Shown here piece after piece: positions 23,163 to 34,734 of a stretch of DNA of 64,000 nt. This DNA comes from Dendrolimus kikuchii (taxonomy: Eukaryota > Arthropoda > Insecta > Lepidoptera > Lasiocampidae). The number at the start of each line of letters is the position of its first letter. Position 1 is the stretch's first letter. Below the pieces are notes generated by a model. That model ran no database searches and was not told the DNA's origin. It worked only from the letters and a program-made list of their open reading frames with translations. The stretch covers positions 9,229,887-9,293,886 of the forward strand of contig CM034392.1 of assembly GCA_019925095.2 (NCBI GenBank), written 5' to 3'. The translations under genes were made by a program, and so were the position numbers.

Positions 23163-23562
23163 TTTTTTTATGTTATGTTAATTTTTCATTATTTTACTAT
23201 TTCATAATTAATTTATCTACTATCTATCTACAATATAAGAAATATATAAAGGGGTTGAATTTGTTCGATGAAGAAAAATCAAGGGAGCAGCTAATTCAGA
23301 CCAGCAGGTCCCGAAAATACTTTTAAAATTTATGTCTGTTAGAGCATCACTTAAAAACTACGGAACGGATTTACAAGAAACTCCACACAAATCTAGCTTC
23401 TTAATTGTCTAGAACGGACAATTAAATATATTTAAATCAAGAATGGTTTATTTCTAAGATTTTGGAAGTCAGACTGCAAAACAGTGAAAACTCCGATGGA
23501 AATGGATTTCCATAAAGCCTTGGCAGAAGGGAACGGAGGTAAGCTCTTGTCCTGCCAAGACT

Positions 23563-23719
23563 TTTTTTTATTGCAGGAGTTCAGCAGACAGGCAGACGAC
23601 CCACTTGATGGAAAGCGGTTACCATCGCCTATGGACATTTGCAACACCAAAGGTCCTACAAATCCGCTGCTGCTCTCTTATGGGAGACTGGAGCCTGGTC
23701 ACTAATGCCGGAACACAAA
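23563..23719 (-). mobile_element. Retroposon A, truncated copy
   Basis: Begins with a T-run and TTGCAGGAGTTCAGCAGACAG, and is closely similar to the 4,061 copy as far as ACTAATGCCGGAACACAA. The head (the GGCGACAAAAC region) is missing, so this is a 5' truncation. It abuts the copia relic. Confidence 0.65.
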
Positions 23720-23729
23720 TAAAGGATAA

Positions 23730-24412
23730 ATCAAGACTCTCGTAGTTATCAAGCGCTGATTGGGTCATTGAACTATTTGGCCTGTATGTAATAGACGGCC
23801 TGATATTACGGCGGCGGTCAATTTCTTGACACAATACAATTCATGTAGTGAAGAATGCCATTTGAAAGCTGCTAAGCATGTACTCAGGTACTTAAAGGAT
23901 ACACGTGATCTGTGTCTTGTATTCCAGAAGTAGCCATTGCATAACATAACAGGTTTTGTCGATGCTGATTGGGGCGGGAATGTGAAAGACCGAAAGTCAT
24001 ATACTGGATTTCTTTTTAGACGCGGAAATAGTTTGATCAGTTGGGAATGCCGGAAACAAATGTGTGTTGCACTGTTATCGACTGAAGCGGAGTATGTCGC
24101 GTTGTCAAAGACAACTAAAGAGGCTGTACACTTGCGGCAGCTAAATTCGTTTGTGATGATCTGTCTATTTGTATATATGTTGATAACCAGAGTGCTATCA
24201 AGCTAGCATATAACCCTGTAGCGCATAGGCGTACTGAACACATAGACATTAGGGCGCATTATGTCCGTGACTGTATAGCTAGGAACGTTGTACGTCTGGA
24301 TTATATATGCACGGAAGATAATCCAGCAGATATTTTAACAAAGCCATTATGTCGCTGCAAATTTAAAAAGTGTGTGTGCGATCTGAGCCTGGGCATCTTA
24401 GGTACGATGTGA
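23730..24412 (+). pseudogene. Ty1/copia polyprotein C-terminus (RT end plus RNase H), broken
   Basis: Starts with YQALIGSLNYLA, then after a frameshift RRPDITAAVNFL and KAAKHVLRYLKDTRD, the end of a copia reverse transcriptase. An in-frame TAG follows, then the RNase H domain: ITGFVDADWGG with the catalytic DAD, DRKSYTGFLF, LLSTEAEYVALS with the catalytic E, and after another frameshift near 24,145 IYVDNQSAIKLA, HIDIRAHYVRD, NPADILTKPL and a stop at 24,410-24,412. At least two frameshifts and one nonsense codon make it non-functional. No LTR, gag, protease or integrase was found, so it is a fragment. Confidence 0.9.
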
Positions 24413-26690
24413 ATGTCTCATGTTTAGCTTTTAGTTAGACATGCCTGAAGATGGATGGTATAGAATTTTAGTTCCTCACAGGTTGGTTCGTATTAAATAT
24501 AGAATTGTCTGTTTACAACTGACTGTGTCAGTAAAACTGTGTTGCAAAAAATATATACTTGTATACCTATATATTCTCTCTGTACATACAACTCGTTTCT
24601 CTTCCATCTATACGACCAAAAATTAAGGGTTGAATATTTTTCAATGTACTTATGGCCGGTTCACATTTAGCATTATAAACATTAGTAAGGCAAATAAACG
24701 CTTAGTAAGGTATTGGAACCAGCCAATAGTCGTCTGGGATATAAGTTATATGATAAGACAGAATTTTCATAAAATGTAATAATAGTATTTTCTTATTAAA
24801 ATGAACAAGTCGGCGGTAGGCTAAATAAAAACTTTAACATTTCTCATTGACACTGGATATCTTTGATTTCCGTGATCACGGCTATTGAAAAGTAGCCGAA
24901 ACGTCAGAATAAAAACAAATAAAATACCGCGCTTAAAACGGGTAAAACGTAGTTTATTACGTAATAATGTTTTTCGATGCCTGTTTGGTTTAAATCATTA
25001 AATTGGATCGTGACATAGTTGCTCTCATTGTTGTCGTTAGTCAGATCTTAAAAAAACAGCAGTTTCTTAATTACTTTCTTTATAAAGTCAATTTCCAAAG
25101 TCGTAACAAATAATTCATCCCCGAAGTATAGAGTGGAAAATTTAAAAATATCAATCTGGTATGGCTTAAAAATACTTTTCACGAAATCTACTATCGAAAA
25201 AGATCCGATGGCTACTTATTGATGCATGGAATATTTATTTAGTTTTTTGAAGACACATGATAAATGATCGTCATCGTCAGCTCTACATCCAACACGCACT
25301 TAGCCGATTTTACATATCCATATTATGATATTGCTAAGCGTTTAATATTGTTTAATATATTTAGTTTTAGCGATACAATTCATTTTCATATTGTTTAACC
25401 GTTTTAGAAGTTTTTAAAAGCAATCGTTCACAATGTAGGCCAGAAATTATAATAATATAACATCTTAATTTTTAAACAAAACAGCTGCCTTAATGGCCAA
25501 TTAAAATAAAGTAGTTCAAAGTTTCATTTATAACAATAATTTATGACCATGCGTGTTATATCTTTATTAGATAAGGCGGCGAAGAATTATTACTGTAATT
25601 TATTGTAGATTTTTCTCAATTACTTCGTAAACTACATGAAATACTTTAAGTGATATTAATAATTTAAATAGTCATAAATAATTATGTAAGTTTTTAATGT
25701 TGGAGGAAAACTGTATTTTTGAGTACCAGGCGCGCAGTAAAACGCGCTTGTCGCGATGCGGCACATGTAGGCCTAAATGTATGAGCTCGAATTTGTCATA
25801 CAGCATAGTTTAATACTAAAGCAATGTTACATATTAATTGTTTCTTAGCCAATATACACTAATAATTGCCAATAAGTAACTAAGTCTGAAGAGTGCAGTT
25901 TAATTTCGATTTATTAGATGTTAAATTACTAACGACTAAGTGAATTTTAAAATACCTACATTATACACCATTTATAGTTACTTTGATTGTATTTATATGT
26001 ATAAAATAAATAATTTTAGAACTGAATTCTCAAAATGATAGATTTTACAATAGTGCAATAACGCTGTTAAATGACAATAATGTTGTACTTACCATGATAA
26101 AAATAAAAAATATTTTTTCGGTTTTATTATGTGAACTCTAATCACAGCAAAACTATTTTTACGTTTGTGTATGTTGAGTAAATTCTGTTTTAAAATACCT
26201 TGTAAACTAATTTTGGGAATACGCAATATGTTAAAAACCCGACGGCACGAGACAGTTATCAGTTTAAGTCTTAAAACACTTTAACTATTAAGCTAAATCC
26301 AATAGTTGAGGGTTCTTTTCTGTATTTCAATTTGAATGAATCAACCAAAGTGATCTATAGAAACATATACTTGAATCAATAAGCCTATTCATGCAATTTG
26401 GTTGATCCGTCTCATATCATTACATTATGTTAGCATTACAGAGAATTTGAAATATAATCATCATTTTGTGCAAATAAGAAATGTTTTTAAAGTATAGCTC
26501 TTTTAGTTTTTTATTAAGCCAAAGTAATTATTGGTACATTAAGCAAATGAAACTAATTCGGAAAAGAAAAAAAAGTCAACACAGGCAGCAGGAATGGTTC
26601 ATAAGTTTAAAGTCGCTCAGTGGGCGCTATGGAGCGAATTATGATGGGTGTTTCTCATATCACAGCCATGCTGAGTCATTATCTCGATTC
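24413..26690. other. Anonymous AT-rich stretch
   Basis: About 2.3 kb without a supported gene. The only repeat seen is the small AACCAAAGTGAT/TTGGTTGAT palindromic motif at about 26,325-26,420. Frames at 24,441-24,626 and 26,481-26,693 show no motif. Confidence 0.5.
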
Positions 26691-26694
26691 TAGC

Positions 26695-27690
26695 TCTTAA
26701 GTACGGCTAGATCGGTGTGATACCACGCTTCCACAGAATATCAACGTGAAACGGTTAGTCTTAAGCGAATCTTCGTACGATGAGTGAGTTCCGCTGGCCC
26801 CTTTCCGCCTCCCTGTACCACATTCCTTCAATCCCTATCCTATGTCCGATCTATTTACTCCACCCCCTTTATCCCATCTGCCTTTTTTTGATATCGCTAG
26901 GGGAACGCTTTTGTGCATCCCGTCGGACCATTAGGAGTAGTATGTGGGGTTCCCAAAAGGCCAGTCCTGCAAACATCTTCGATCAAAAACGCATTGTGAG
27001 ATGCCGGCCGCCAGACTACCAACTAATCCTACCAGCGTCCCTCTGCATCTTTGTGAGGTGCCAGGGGATATGTCGTAGACAGTGAATGATGGGGTGCCCG
27101 TGGGAAACAAGGCACCTGGCGTCCCAGGGGGTTATGGCTCGCCGGGAGGTCCCCCGACCTCAACCCGGTTCCACTACGTCATTGGGAGGAGGTGAGCGTA
27201 ACGGCGCCTTCAACCTCCTGTTCAATCTTCTCTAAGCCTCTCGGCCACCTCCTTCTGCAGCATTACGTCCTCGCAGAATGAGGCGACCGCTCATGATCTG
27301 TCGCTGCGCAGCATTTCGCACACAACGCTGTGTAGCGAGAGTCGCGAGCTATGATGGACGTTTTGTCGTGTCTTTGGGGTCCTCATGCGGGGGACATTCC
27401 TCTAGTATATGGCCCGCGGTGTCAAAGGGAGCGCCGCATTCGTGGCAGAACAAGATTGGCTCCCGCCCCGGTATTTGATGCAGATACTTACCGAAGCAGC
27501 CATGCCTGGTATGTAGGGTATCTGTACAATCCTATACACATCAGGGTCTCATGTTTCCGGGGTTATCCCATCCGCCTATCCAATACCCTTCATCCTATCC
27601 TAAAAGCCGACAACACTTTGTCTGCGCCCCTGGTGATGCAAACGTCTATATGAGACGGTAATAACTTTCTTTTGGATGGGTCGTCAGCTT
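26695..27690 (+). mobile_element. Repeat B (LINE 3' region) split by an antisense R1-clade insertion
   Basis: The left part (26,700-26,883) matches 10,800-10,960 and then turns pyrimidine-rich. The right part (27,563-27,690) ends in a TGCAAACGTCTATATGAGACG type tail like those at 7,195 and 61,980. Removing 26,884-27,562 gives a continuous pyrimidine-rich tract, so the two parts are halves of one older element. Confidence 0.6.
26884..27562 (-). mobile_element. 5'-truncated R1-clade LINE, antisense, with 15-bp target duplication
   Basis: On the minus strand the ORF2 end reads HGCFGKYLHQIPGREPI, CHECGAPFDTAGHILEECPP (zinc-knuckle-like Cys/His) and, after frame damage, AVASFCEDVMLQKEVAERLR then a stop at 27,222-27,224. 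The 3' end is a T-run on the plus strand at 26,883-26,889. TTATCCCATCTGCCT (26,869-26,883) and TTATCCCATCCGCCT (27,563-27,577) form a 15-bp target duplication with one mismatch. Frameshifts in the coding part make it older than the 22,302 copy. Plus-strand frames here are antisense shadows. Confidence 0.8.
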
Positions 27691-27849
27691 GTTAGATAGT
27701 TAGATGTTAAGTTAGATGTTGTTGTTAGATAAAATCCAAAATATCTATAATATCAAAATATCTGAAAATGGATAAAATCCCAAACTGAATATCCGTAAGA
27801 GAACAAAGGTAACGAGTTCATAAAATTAGTAATCTGAAGTGGCAGTAGA

Positions 27850-28015
27850 CCGGTCACATTTGTCGCAGGCGCAGGACCGATGGCCGATAGAGCAGACACC
27901 AGACAAGACGTCTGGCAAAGTACTAGTACAGACGTCTAGCAGCCTGGTGGTGGACCGACGCCAAGTTATTGTATCTTAATGTACCTATGGACCGTAACAA
28001 TGTAAAAATAAAGAA
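27850..28015 (+). mobile_element. LINE ORF2 C-terminal relic (fragment 2)
   Basis: GGTCACATTTGTCGCAGGCG, ACCGATGGCCGATAGAGCAG and GGTGGACCGACGCC follow the order of the relic at 11,930-12,165, ending in AAAATAAAGAAGAACAAAT. It is highly decayed, with no usable frame. Confidence 0.45.
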
Positions 28016-28019
28016 GAAC

Positions 28020-28640
28020 AAATATGTAAAAAGACGAAACATAAGATTTAGCAAAGCCTGACTTGGTCAGTGGACGTGCAACTTATGAAAATACCTGTTA
28101 TAAAAAATATATGGAATGAAGTTTCTCATCCAAAATTGCACTGCGGCATAAATGAGCCAATACGGATAGCATAACACTTAATTTCGACATAATTATTATT
28201 GATACAACATAGGTATCAAACTATTACATAGATAAATAAATATGTAGATACATTTCGCTTATCGTAATCTATTCATTTGAACATTATCTGCAAGTGTGGC
28301 TTATACGTATACGATATGCAATATCCATTAAAAGCAGCGTCACAACAATATCACGGTGCAAGGATAATATTTAACAAAGTTAACAAGCGTGCAACCTCCC
28401 TTCACGACACCCTAAAAGGGTTGTTAGTCTGATTGCGAGAGGAGTTATTGTAATTAAAATTATGCAGGGATTTTAGCCGACGCGTTTCGATGTAGGACTG
28501 TTATCACTTATCATTATCCTTGCAAGGAATTTATTCATTTATACGCATGAAATAGTTTACATTTAATGAGAATCTTAGATCTGAATTACATATGTCAATT
28601 AATTAAATAAAAATTAAATGAAAATAATATAAATAGGTAG
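28020..28640. other. Anonymous AT-rich stretch
   Basis: No gene, RNA or repeat could be supported here. Confidence 0.4.
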
Positions 28641-29085
28641 AATAGATAGATAATACTTTATTGCTTAACAAAATAGTAGACACAATACACTAGTTATAAT
28701 ATTTTTAGGCAAAACAAAGGCGGCCTTTTTTATGAGTTCAGCAGACAGGCAGACGGCCCACCTGATGGAAAGCGGTTACCATCGCCTATGGACATTTGCA
28801 ATACGAAAGGCGTTATAAATAAATGCGTTGCAGCTCTCTTAAGGGAGACTGGAACCTGACCACTAATACAGGAGCAAAACCAAAGGTTATTATGGCAGCA
28901 TACTCTAGACCAGGGATTGTAACCATCTAGATGGGCAAATGCCCTACCACCTGGCTGTGGGTTGTTTTGTCGCCTCTTACGATAGACCGTCCGGCCGCAG
29001 GAAATTGTATTCTTTCTTCGTTCCTGCACGGATATCGACCTTATCGCTTAGAGCTAGCTATTTTTTACAGGCAACCTAACTATTA
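28640..29085 (-). mobile_element. LINE 3'-end repeat (GCGATAAGGCCGCC family), interrupted
   Basis: AGATAGATAATACTTTATTG begins the copy and CCTTATCGCTTAGAGC marks its inner end, matching 48,705-48,850. It is the antisense form of the tail that follows the LINE at 47,391. Retroposon A lies inside it, between GGCGGCCTT and ACCTTATCGC. Confidence 0.6.
28722..29036 (-). mobile_element. Retroposon A, near full-length copy nested in a LINE tail
   Basis: Runs from TTATGAGTTCAGCAGACAGG to TTCCTGCACGG, covering the whole family consensus. It interrupts the GGCGGCC/TTATCGCTTAGAG junction of the older repeat. Long target duplications are not obvious (only CCTT is shared). The 99-codon minus-strand frame is not a gene. 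Confidence 0.7.
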
Positions 29086-29211
29086 GCTAATCTGGCGATG
29101 TGGGTGGTACATAAATTTCGATAATATACTATAGATAACTTTTTATTGCATCAGCATTACAGAAAACTTACTAGCTAGTAGGTATGATTCTAATTGTGCA
29201 CAAAATGCAGT

Positions 29212-29292
29212 ATTTATTGCATGAGTTCAGGACACAGGCAGACCGCCCACCTGCTTTAAAGCGGTTATCATCGCCTATGGACATTTGTAACA
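29212..29292 (-). mobile_element. Retroposon A, truncated copy
   Basis: TTTATTGCATGAGTTCAGGAC through GCCTATGGACATTTGTAAC. It abuts a second copy in the same orientation that starts with its own T-run. Confidence 0.55.
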
Positions 29293-29450
29293 TTTTTTTT
29301 TATCGCAGGAGTTCAACAGACAGGCAGACGGCCCACTTGATGGAAAGCGGTTACCATCGCCTATGGACATTTGCAACACCAAAGGTGCTATAAAGGCGCT
29401 GCTGCTCTCTTAAAGGAGACTGGAACCTGGTCACTAATGCTGGAACTAAA
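29293..29450 (-). mobile_element. Retroposon A, truncated copy in tandem
   Basis: T-run then ATCGCAGGAGTTCAACAGAC, continuing to GGTCACTAATGCTGGAAC. The head-to-tail arrangement with 29,212-29,292 suggests insertion at the A-rich tail of the earlier copy. Confidence 0.6.
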
Positions 29451-29475
29451 TGATAAGCTGAAATAGCAATGTGAT

Positions 29476-29690
29476 GATCACATTTGTCGCAAAACTGATG
29501 GTCGAAGGAACAGACGAGTCCTGGAGTGGAAACTGCGTCTCGGCTAATGGAGCTTAGGACACCGCCAGTAGACCGATGACCAGCTTAAGGTCATTTGTGG
29601 AGGCTGAGGATAGCAGATGACCAGGTATATGTAGCGCAATCTTAAGTAGGCCTATATCCCGCACTGTACAACGGCTGGTTAACGACGACA
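29476..29690 (+). mobile_element. LINE ORF2 C-terminal relic (fragment 3)
   Basis: CACATTTGTCGCAAAACTGATGG, CAGACGAGTCCTGGAGTGG and CCGATGACCAGCTTAAGGTCA match the order seen at 11,930 and 49,745. No usable frame. Confidence 0.45.
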
Positions 29691-29876
29691 CAAATTGCAA
29701 TTCTTTAGGATCCTTCTTAAAACGTTAGGCTTTAATTCCATTCTGGATGGAAATCTGATGAATAATGTTGCCCCAAATTCTACTATTATGAACATAAATA
29801 TTTTTTTAATTAAAGGTTATGAGTGTTGTTGAATTTAAAAAAAAAGAATAATATGTATAAATAGAGCAAGTACATA

Positions 29877-30113
29877 TCGAGCCTTTACCGCCATTTTATC
29901 GTAAGCGACATTTGGACCTTAGTATATTTTTTGTTGCAAAAGATATTTTGAACTATTATTTTGTTACAAAACTTCCAGTATTAGTTAGATTACGCCTTAC
30001 TGAATCTAAAATAGAAAGTCTGAAAACAAAATAATAGTTCAAAATACCTTTTGCAACAAAAAATATACTTAGGTCCAAATGTCGCTTACGATAAAATGGC
30101 GGTACAGACTCGA
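29877..30113. mobile_element. Foldback element with ~88-bp inverted arms
   Basis: The left arm (29,877-29,965: TCGAGCCTTTACCGCC... to TTATTTTGTT) is the near-perfect reverse complement of the right arm (30,025-30,113: AACAAAATAATAG... to GGCGGTACAGACTCGA). The spacer is about 59 bp. Few mismatches are visible, so the pair is young or maintained. There is no coding capacity. It fits a foldback or MITE-type element; superfamily unknown because I could not identify a target duplication. Confidence 0.8.
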
Positions 30114-30394
30114 TGGCTTTTTAAACATATTATCCTTTATTTTTAAACTCAAAAAGACTTAATCTTTAATTAAATTTAAATATATGCTTATATAAAGTAT
30201 ATACAATAATAAATTATTTGCAACAACTATTTATGTAACTTTTTTGTCAACCCTACTGACCATCGACGCATGACATCATGAGGCTATCGGCAAACGTTCT
30301 GCGCACGGGTAGTAAGGTTTTGCACTGACGTTGACGATTTTGTACTCGGTATATATAACTAATAGGAAGAAAAAACCATAATCAGTAACACATA

Positions 30395-30553
30395 ATCGGC
30401 GTCAAATGCTGGACCTTGTAAAGTACGTTTTTTAGTTAAATTATATTTTTCGTCAAACTATTAACAAATACATATGTATAAAAATAATTTCGGCGAAAAA
30501 AACAATTTCACTAATAAATATAGTTACAAGATCCTGCATTGATGCCAACGATA
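30395..30553. repeat. Imperfect inverted repeat
   Basis: ATCGGCGTCAAATGCTGGACCTTGTAA near 30,396 is matched by the inverse TTACAAGATCCTGCATTGATGCC near 30,525, with several mismatches. The AT-rich interior has nothing recognisable. Possibly a diverged MITE. Confidence 0.4.
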
Positions 30554-30559
30554 GGTATA

Positions 30560-32690
30560 TGGCAGTTGTATAGCCGTCGTATACAGGTTAAATATCTACT
30601 ACATATACAAAAATGAATCCCTATTTCCCTTGGTCACGCCATCACGCGTGTACGGCTGGACCGATTTCATTTTTTGTTGTGTTTGTTATTGTCAGGAGAA
30701 GGTTCTTATGAAAGATAAAATAAAAAAATTACGCGGAAAATTAGAAAATTTAAGAATACTTAACCGCCATATAAAAGTATTTCTAATCTAACCTTAGCGC
30801 TTTGGACAATATAAACTTTTTTAATGTAACCTTATGACGTTTGACATAGAATTGACAGAATGCGTGCTGCAAATATCATCAGATGATGTAAAAAACTGAA
30901 TATCGTTTAAAACAGATTCTTCGGTCGGAGTTATTTTATTGATAAAATACATGTAAAAAATTAATTTAGCTGTAATCGGGTTCCAATATTTAGGTGAAAT
31001 TATTTTGTGTGTGTTCAAGTGGGTCCCGGGATGATTAAGATCATAGATCTACCGGTAGGTGGCACCGCTAAAGTCTTCCTAAACGGTAGGACCTATTTTG
31101 ATTACTTTTTTGTTTTTATTAAAGCGGATTCGAGAATGGTTTAAATTAACTATTGGTCCTGGTAAATGTCGCTGCAATCGGGTTCTAGATTTTTATTTCT
31201 AAGAGCAGGACAATGTCTGCCGGGTACAGCCAGATCCTAATAAATTTTATTTGTAGATATCGTAAACTTAGTCGTTTCCGAAAAAAATACTAACATATAA
31301 AGACAGACGGGGAGACATACATAATGATTACATAAGGCCCTTTTTTATCAAAATGGTTACGAAACCCTAATAAGGTAAAACAAAGCAATAACACCAAAGT
31401 AATAAACGTATTCACGCAGTACAAACGTATTGTATACTCAGTTATAGGGGTGTAGTGCAATCGGCGCGGTCGATACTACCCTCAATTCCACCCACCATAC
31501 CCCACCTACCTCCCTTACCTCCCCCGCCCTATGGCCAGCGTTACATTGCAGCACGCACGCTTTTACGCTTAATTCTAATAGACTTTTTAAAGTACGCAAT
31601 AAAAATCGCGAAAACAGTAAATAATAGTAACGGGTCATTATCTACGACTGGCAACATACAGCGGTATATGCTAACCCAGTGTTAAACTGTGACATATTAT
31701 AATAATAAGTATCCTTAAGTAGAATAGATAGGATGTAAATAAAAGTAGTATGTATAAAAATGTAGATAAAATAGATGATAAACGATGTAAAAATGTAATA
31801 GATATTAAGAAAATGCAATAAATAGGTAGAAATAGATGAAAAGTAGATATCATTATATTAATACGTGAAGCAAAAACTTTGTGCCCCGTTTTACGAAAAT
31901 TGCGCGGACGGAGGATGAAATTTCGCACACTTATAGTTTATATAGAGAAGGAGTGCTGACTGCTAATATTTAAACAAAAATTCTACATTAAAATACATTA
32001 AACCAATAAAAAAAACATTACACACACTAGCATGTATTTGACACACACACGAATATATACTCTTTTGTTTATTGTTAAAGTCAAATTGACAGTGTAGCCT
32101 TGGCAAAATCTGTCATTATAGAAGTATAGTCTTTGACAACAAAACCTTAATAGTGTTCAAACTTATCATTTAAATTAATTATGGTCAAATTGCGACCACT
32201 GGGCAACCACTAGTATAATAAAGAATGTAATAGATTATAAGATAGATAGATAGAAAAGAAAGGACAGAAAAAGATTACTTCTCACTTTATTCCCCTAGAT
32301 TTAAAAATTAGATCAAAACAAGACACGAAAAAGAAAAGTCTCTGTCTTGGCATATCACGGAGGAGTAGGCGGAAAAAATACGACGGCGATAAAGACGAGT
32401 TCCAAGTTCTATATTCCTTAAAGTAAATTTCTCAAGTACTGCTTTCGACATATTCTTTCAATTATATATTTATTGGGTATGAAAGAAGAAATAATTACCA
32501 CGAATTTCGTACAATAGGGTAATTTTTATACGAAAAAGAAAGTTATGACGTCATAACTTAAGCGAATTAATTTAAAAAGATATTTTTTGTTACCTATTGA
32601 TTTGCTTTTATTTAATTTTTCAATGATACAAAGCTTATTATTTTCTAAATTACTCACATCTAAAAATAAGGTAAATATTTAGTATTAAAA
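30560..32690. other. Repeat-poor AT-rich stretch with diverged repeat pieces
   Basis: 30,600-30,760 resembles a common lepidopteran repeat (TGAATCCCTATTTCCCTTGG, CAGGAGAAGGTTCTTATGAAAG). The rest has no supported gene; the overlapping small frames at 31,438-31,685 on opposite strands have no known motif. Confidence 0.4.
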
Positions 32691-32694
32691 AAAA

Positions 32695-32945
32695 ACTCTC
32701 TCTCTTTTCTTTCACCTTCCCTTTCCCAACTATTTGGGGTCAGTACAATATCTCTTTTCCTTGCACCCTCCTCTATTCTTATATACATCTTCTGTCACAC
32801 CACAAATCCTTCACACAATCCATCCATTTGTTGTTTGGTCTACCGTTACCTATACACTCATCCATCTTGTAGTTTAACATTCTTTTTGTCACGTGACTTT
32901 CTTCTCTCCATTTTTTAGTCACAGGTGCAACTTCCAAAGATGTTA
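32695..32945 (-). mobile_element. LINE C-terminal/3' relic, family C copy 2
   Basis: Matches 14,285-14,625 in block order: CTCTTTTCTTTCACC, CCCAACTATTTGGGGTCAG, CCTCCTCTATTCT, ACAATCCATCCATTTG and CACAGGTGCAACTTCCAAAGA. Decayed, with no usable frame. Confidence 0.45.
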
Positions 32946-32949
32946 TGTA

Positions 32950-34070
32950 CCTATTTTAAACGTATTAAAAAAACTATCAATATACAAATTAAAATTAATT
33001 AAATAAATTCACTGACAGACCACTATTAGTTGATGACGTTCTCAAAAGACTGTCGCGTTCTCTCTTTGCATGGCAACTGTAATTAATAATTTATTAGAGA
33101 TATTATCATGATATTTTAAATGTAAGATAGTATGGTATATAGTACTTTAACGCCTACTCTTCTAGGTATACAATTTAATTTGTGAATTTATTGTAATATA
33201 GGTAATATGTTATCTACCCAATTGACATTCACATACACCTTTCTAATACTGGGAGGACCATTAAAAGTTCACATTTCCATAATTAACGCTACAATCTACG
33301 ACATGTAATACCTATACCTGTACAATTTAATTGAAATAGAAGCATTTATTCAGAAGCTAAATCGAATATTGTGCCTAACATAGGCAAGTAATCAATCGTC
33401 AAACTATAAAAACTTCATAACGACAGCAGCGCCATAATGGATCAAATGATACTAAGTTTTCTCCTCCAGCCGTTTTTGTCTTTTCTTTGTTTTAGCTGCC
33501 TCTTCTATCATACCTAGTCATTGGCAAAATCAATGTTATTAACATGAGAGCTAGTCCTTTTAAAATACTCCATCTAGCCCGCTTTGGTGGGGCTTGTTAG
33601 TCATGATACCCGCTAGATGGCACTATTAGTTCGTTCAGCACTGGACACCAGTAATAATTCCAAATATTCGTATTTAATTTTATACTCGTATATTCTAAAT
33701 CCTGGAAGATATCAAATTGAAAAAAACACGATAATTAAGATAACATTGCTATTTAATTCCTAATATTTTCATTGAAATCCATTGAATTTTGGATTTGAGA
33801 CAGACAAAAAATATACCAATGTTACTCGATGTTTTTTTTTGTTAGATACTATAAGACAGTAGATGGCGAAATATCAGCTCGCAAAGTTGTGAAAATTCTG
33901 AAAATAATCCGTTTTGTAGGCCTGTAAAAATACTTACCTTAAAATTATTTTAAACAAAATGCGTTCAGAAGTTTTTCAAAAATGTGGTATTTTCGATGGA
34001 ATGGTTTTTGGTTTATTTATTTAATTTTTGATTACGTATCTAAACAAAAATAGGAAACGTTTGTCATTTT
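32950..34070. other. Anonymous AT-rich stretch
   Basis: No gene supported. GTCATGATACCCGCTAGATGG at 33,600-33,620 recurs with one substitution at 63,370-63,390, so a small dispersed repeat is present. Confidence 0.4.
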
Positions 34071-34072
34071 CT

Positions 34073-34366
34073 AGCCGTGGTAGTATAACGGATAGCGCAC
34101 TCGCATTCCAAACTCAAAGGTTGCAGGTTCAAATCCTAGCCAGAAAATATGCACTACCTATTTTCTGACTAATACCCATATTGTTACAATTACCACGTGC
34201 TAACGGTGAAGGAAATAAATCGTGATGAAACCTGCACATCGAGAATACCGATGTGTCAAACCTGCCAATACGCCTTGGACAAGTGTGGCGGGTTATATTG
34301 TCCATTCCCCTATAAATTTCAGGCCTGAGCCCAGCTGTGGGACGTTTATAGGCTATTGATATTGTC
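34073..34366 (+). mobile_element. tRNA-derived SINE
   Basis: The head has an A-box-like TGGTAGTATAACGG and a perfect B-box GGTTCAAATCC (34,126-34,136), the polymerase III promoter of tRNA-type SINEs. The body contains GTGAAGGAAATAAATCGTG, AAACCTGCACATC and CAGCTGTGGGACGTTTATA, a combination typical of abundant lepidopteran SINEs. TTGTCAT flanks it at 34,061-34,067 and 34,362-34,368, a possible short target duplication. It does not fold into a proper tRNA. The minus-strand 123-codon frame over it is not a gene. Confidence 0.75.
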
Positions 34367-34476
34367 ATCTCTACGGAACCCTTCCTCGTTTCCAGCAGTA
34401 GTACCTCAAAGCCCTTTTCTAATTTATTTTGTTTGATATGACTGATCGATTGATATGGAGTACCGCTAACATTTTG

Positions 34477-34732
34477 TCGTCGTAAGAGGCGACAAAACAA
34501 CCCACAGCTAAGTGGTAGAGTATATGTCTGTCTGGATGGCTACCACCCCTGGTCTAAATGATACCGCAATAACAACCTTGAGTTGTGATGCGGCATTAGT
34601 GACCAGGTTCCAATTTCCCTTTCCACATTTGTAGCACCTTTGGTGTTACAAATGTCCATAGGCGATGGTAATCGCTTTCCATCAGGTGGGCCGTTTGCCT
34701 GTGTGCCGAACTCACGCAATAAAAAAATAATA
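34477..34732 (+). mobile_element. Retroposon A, plus-strand copy
   Basis: CGTAAGAGGCGACAAAACAA through GGTGGGCCGTTTGCCTGTG to CGCAATAAAAAAATAATA. It has the family's core and A-rich 3' end, and lacks the extreme head. Confidence 0.65.
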
Positions 34733-34734
34733 TT

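Noticed and set aside
28730..29029. 99-codon minus-strand frame, and similar cysteine/arginine-rich frames at 4,159 and 34,540
   Set aside because: They are translations of retroposon A, which recurs about a dozen times with frame-breaking changes; not protein-coding.
34073..34141. Possible tRNA gene on the plus strand
   Set aside because: Both promoter boxes are present, but the acceptor stem does not pair and the sequence runs into a SINE body ending in a known type of tail. It is a SINE head.
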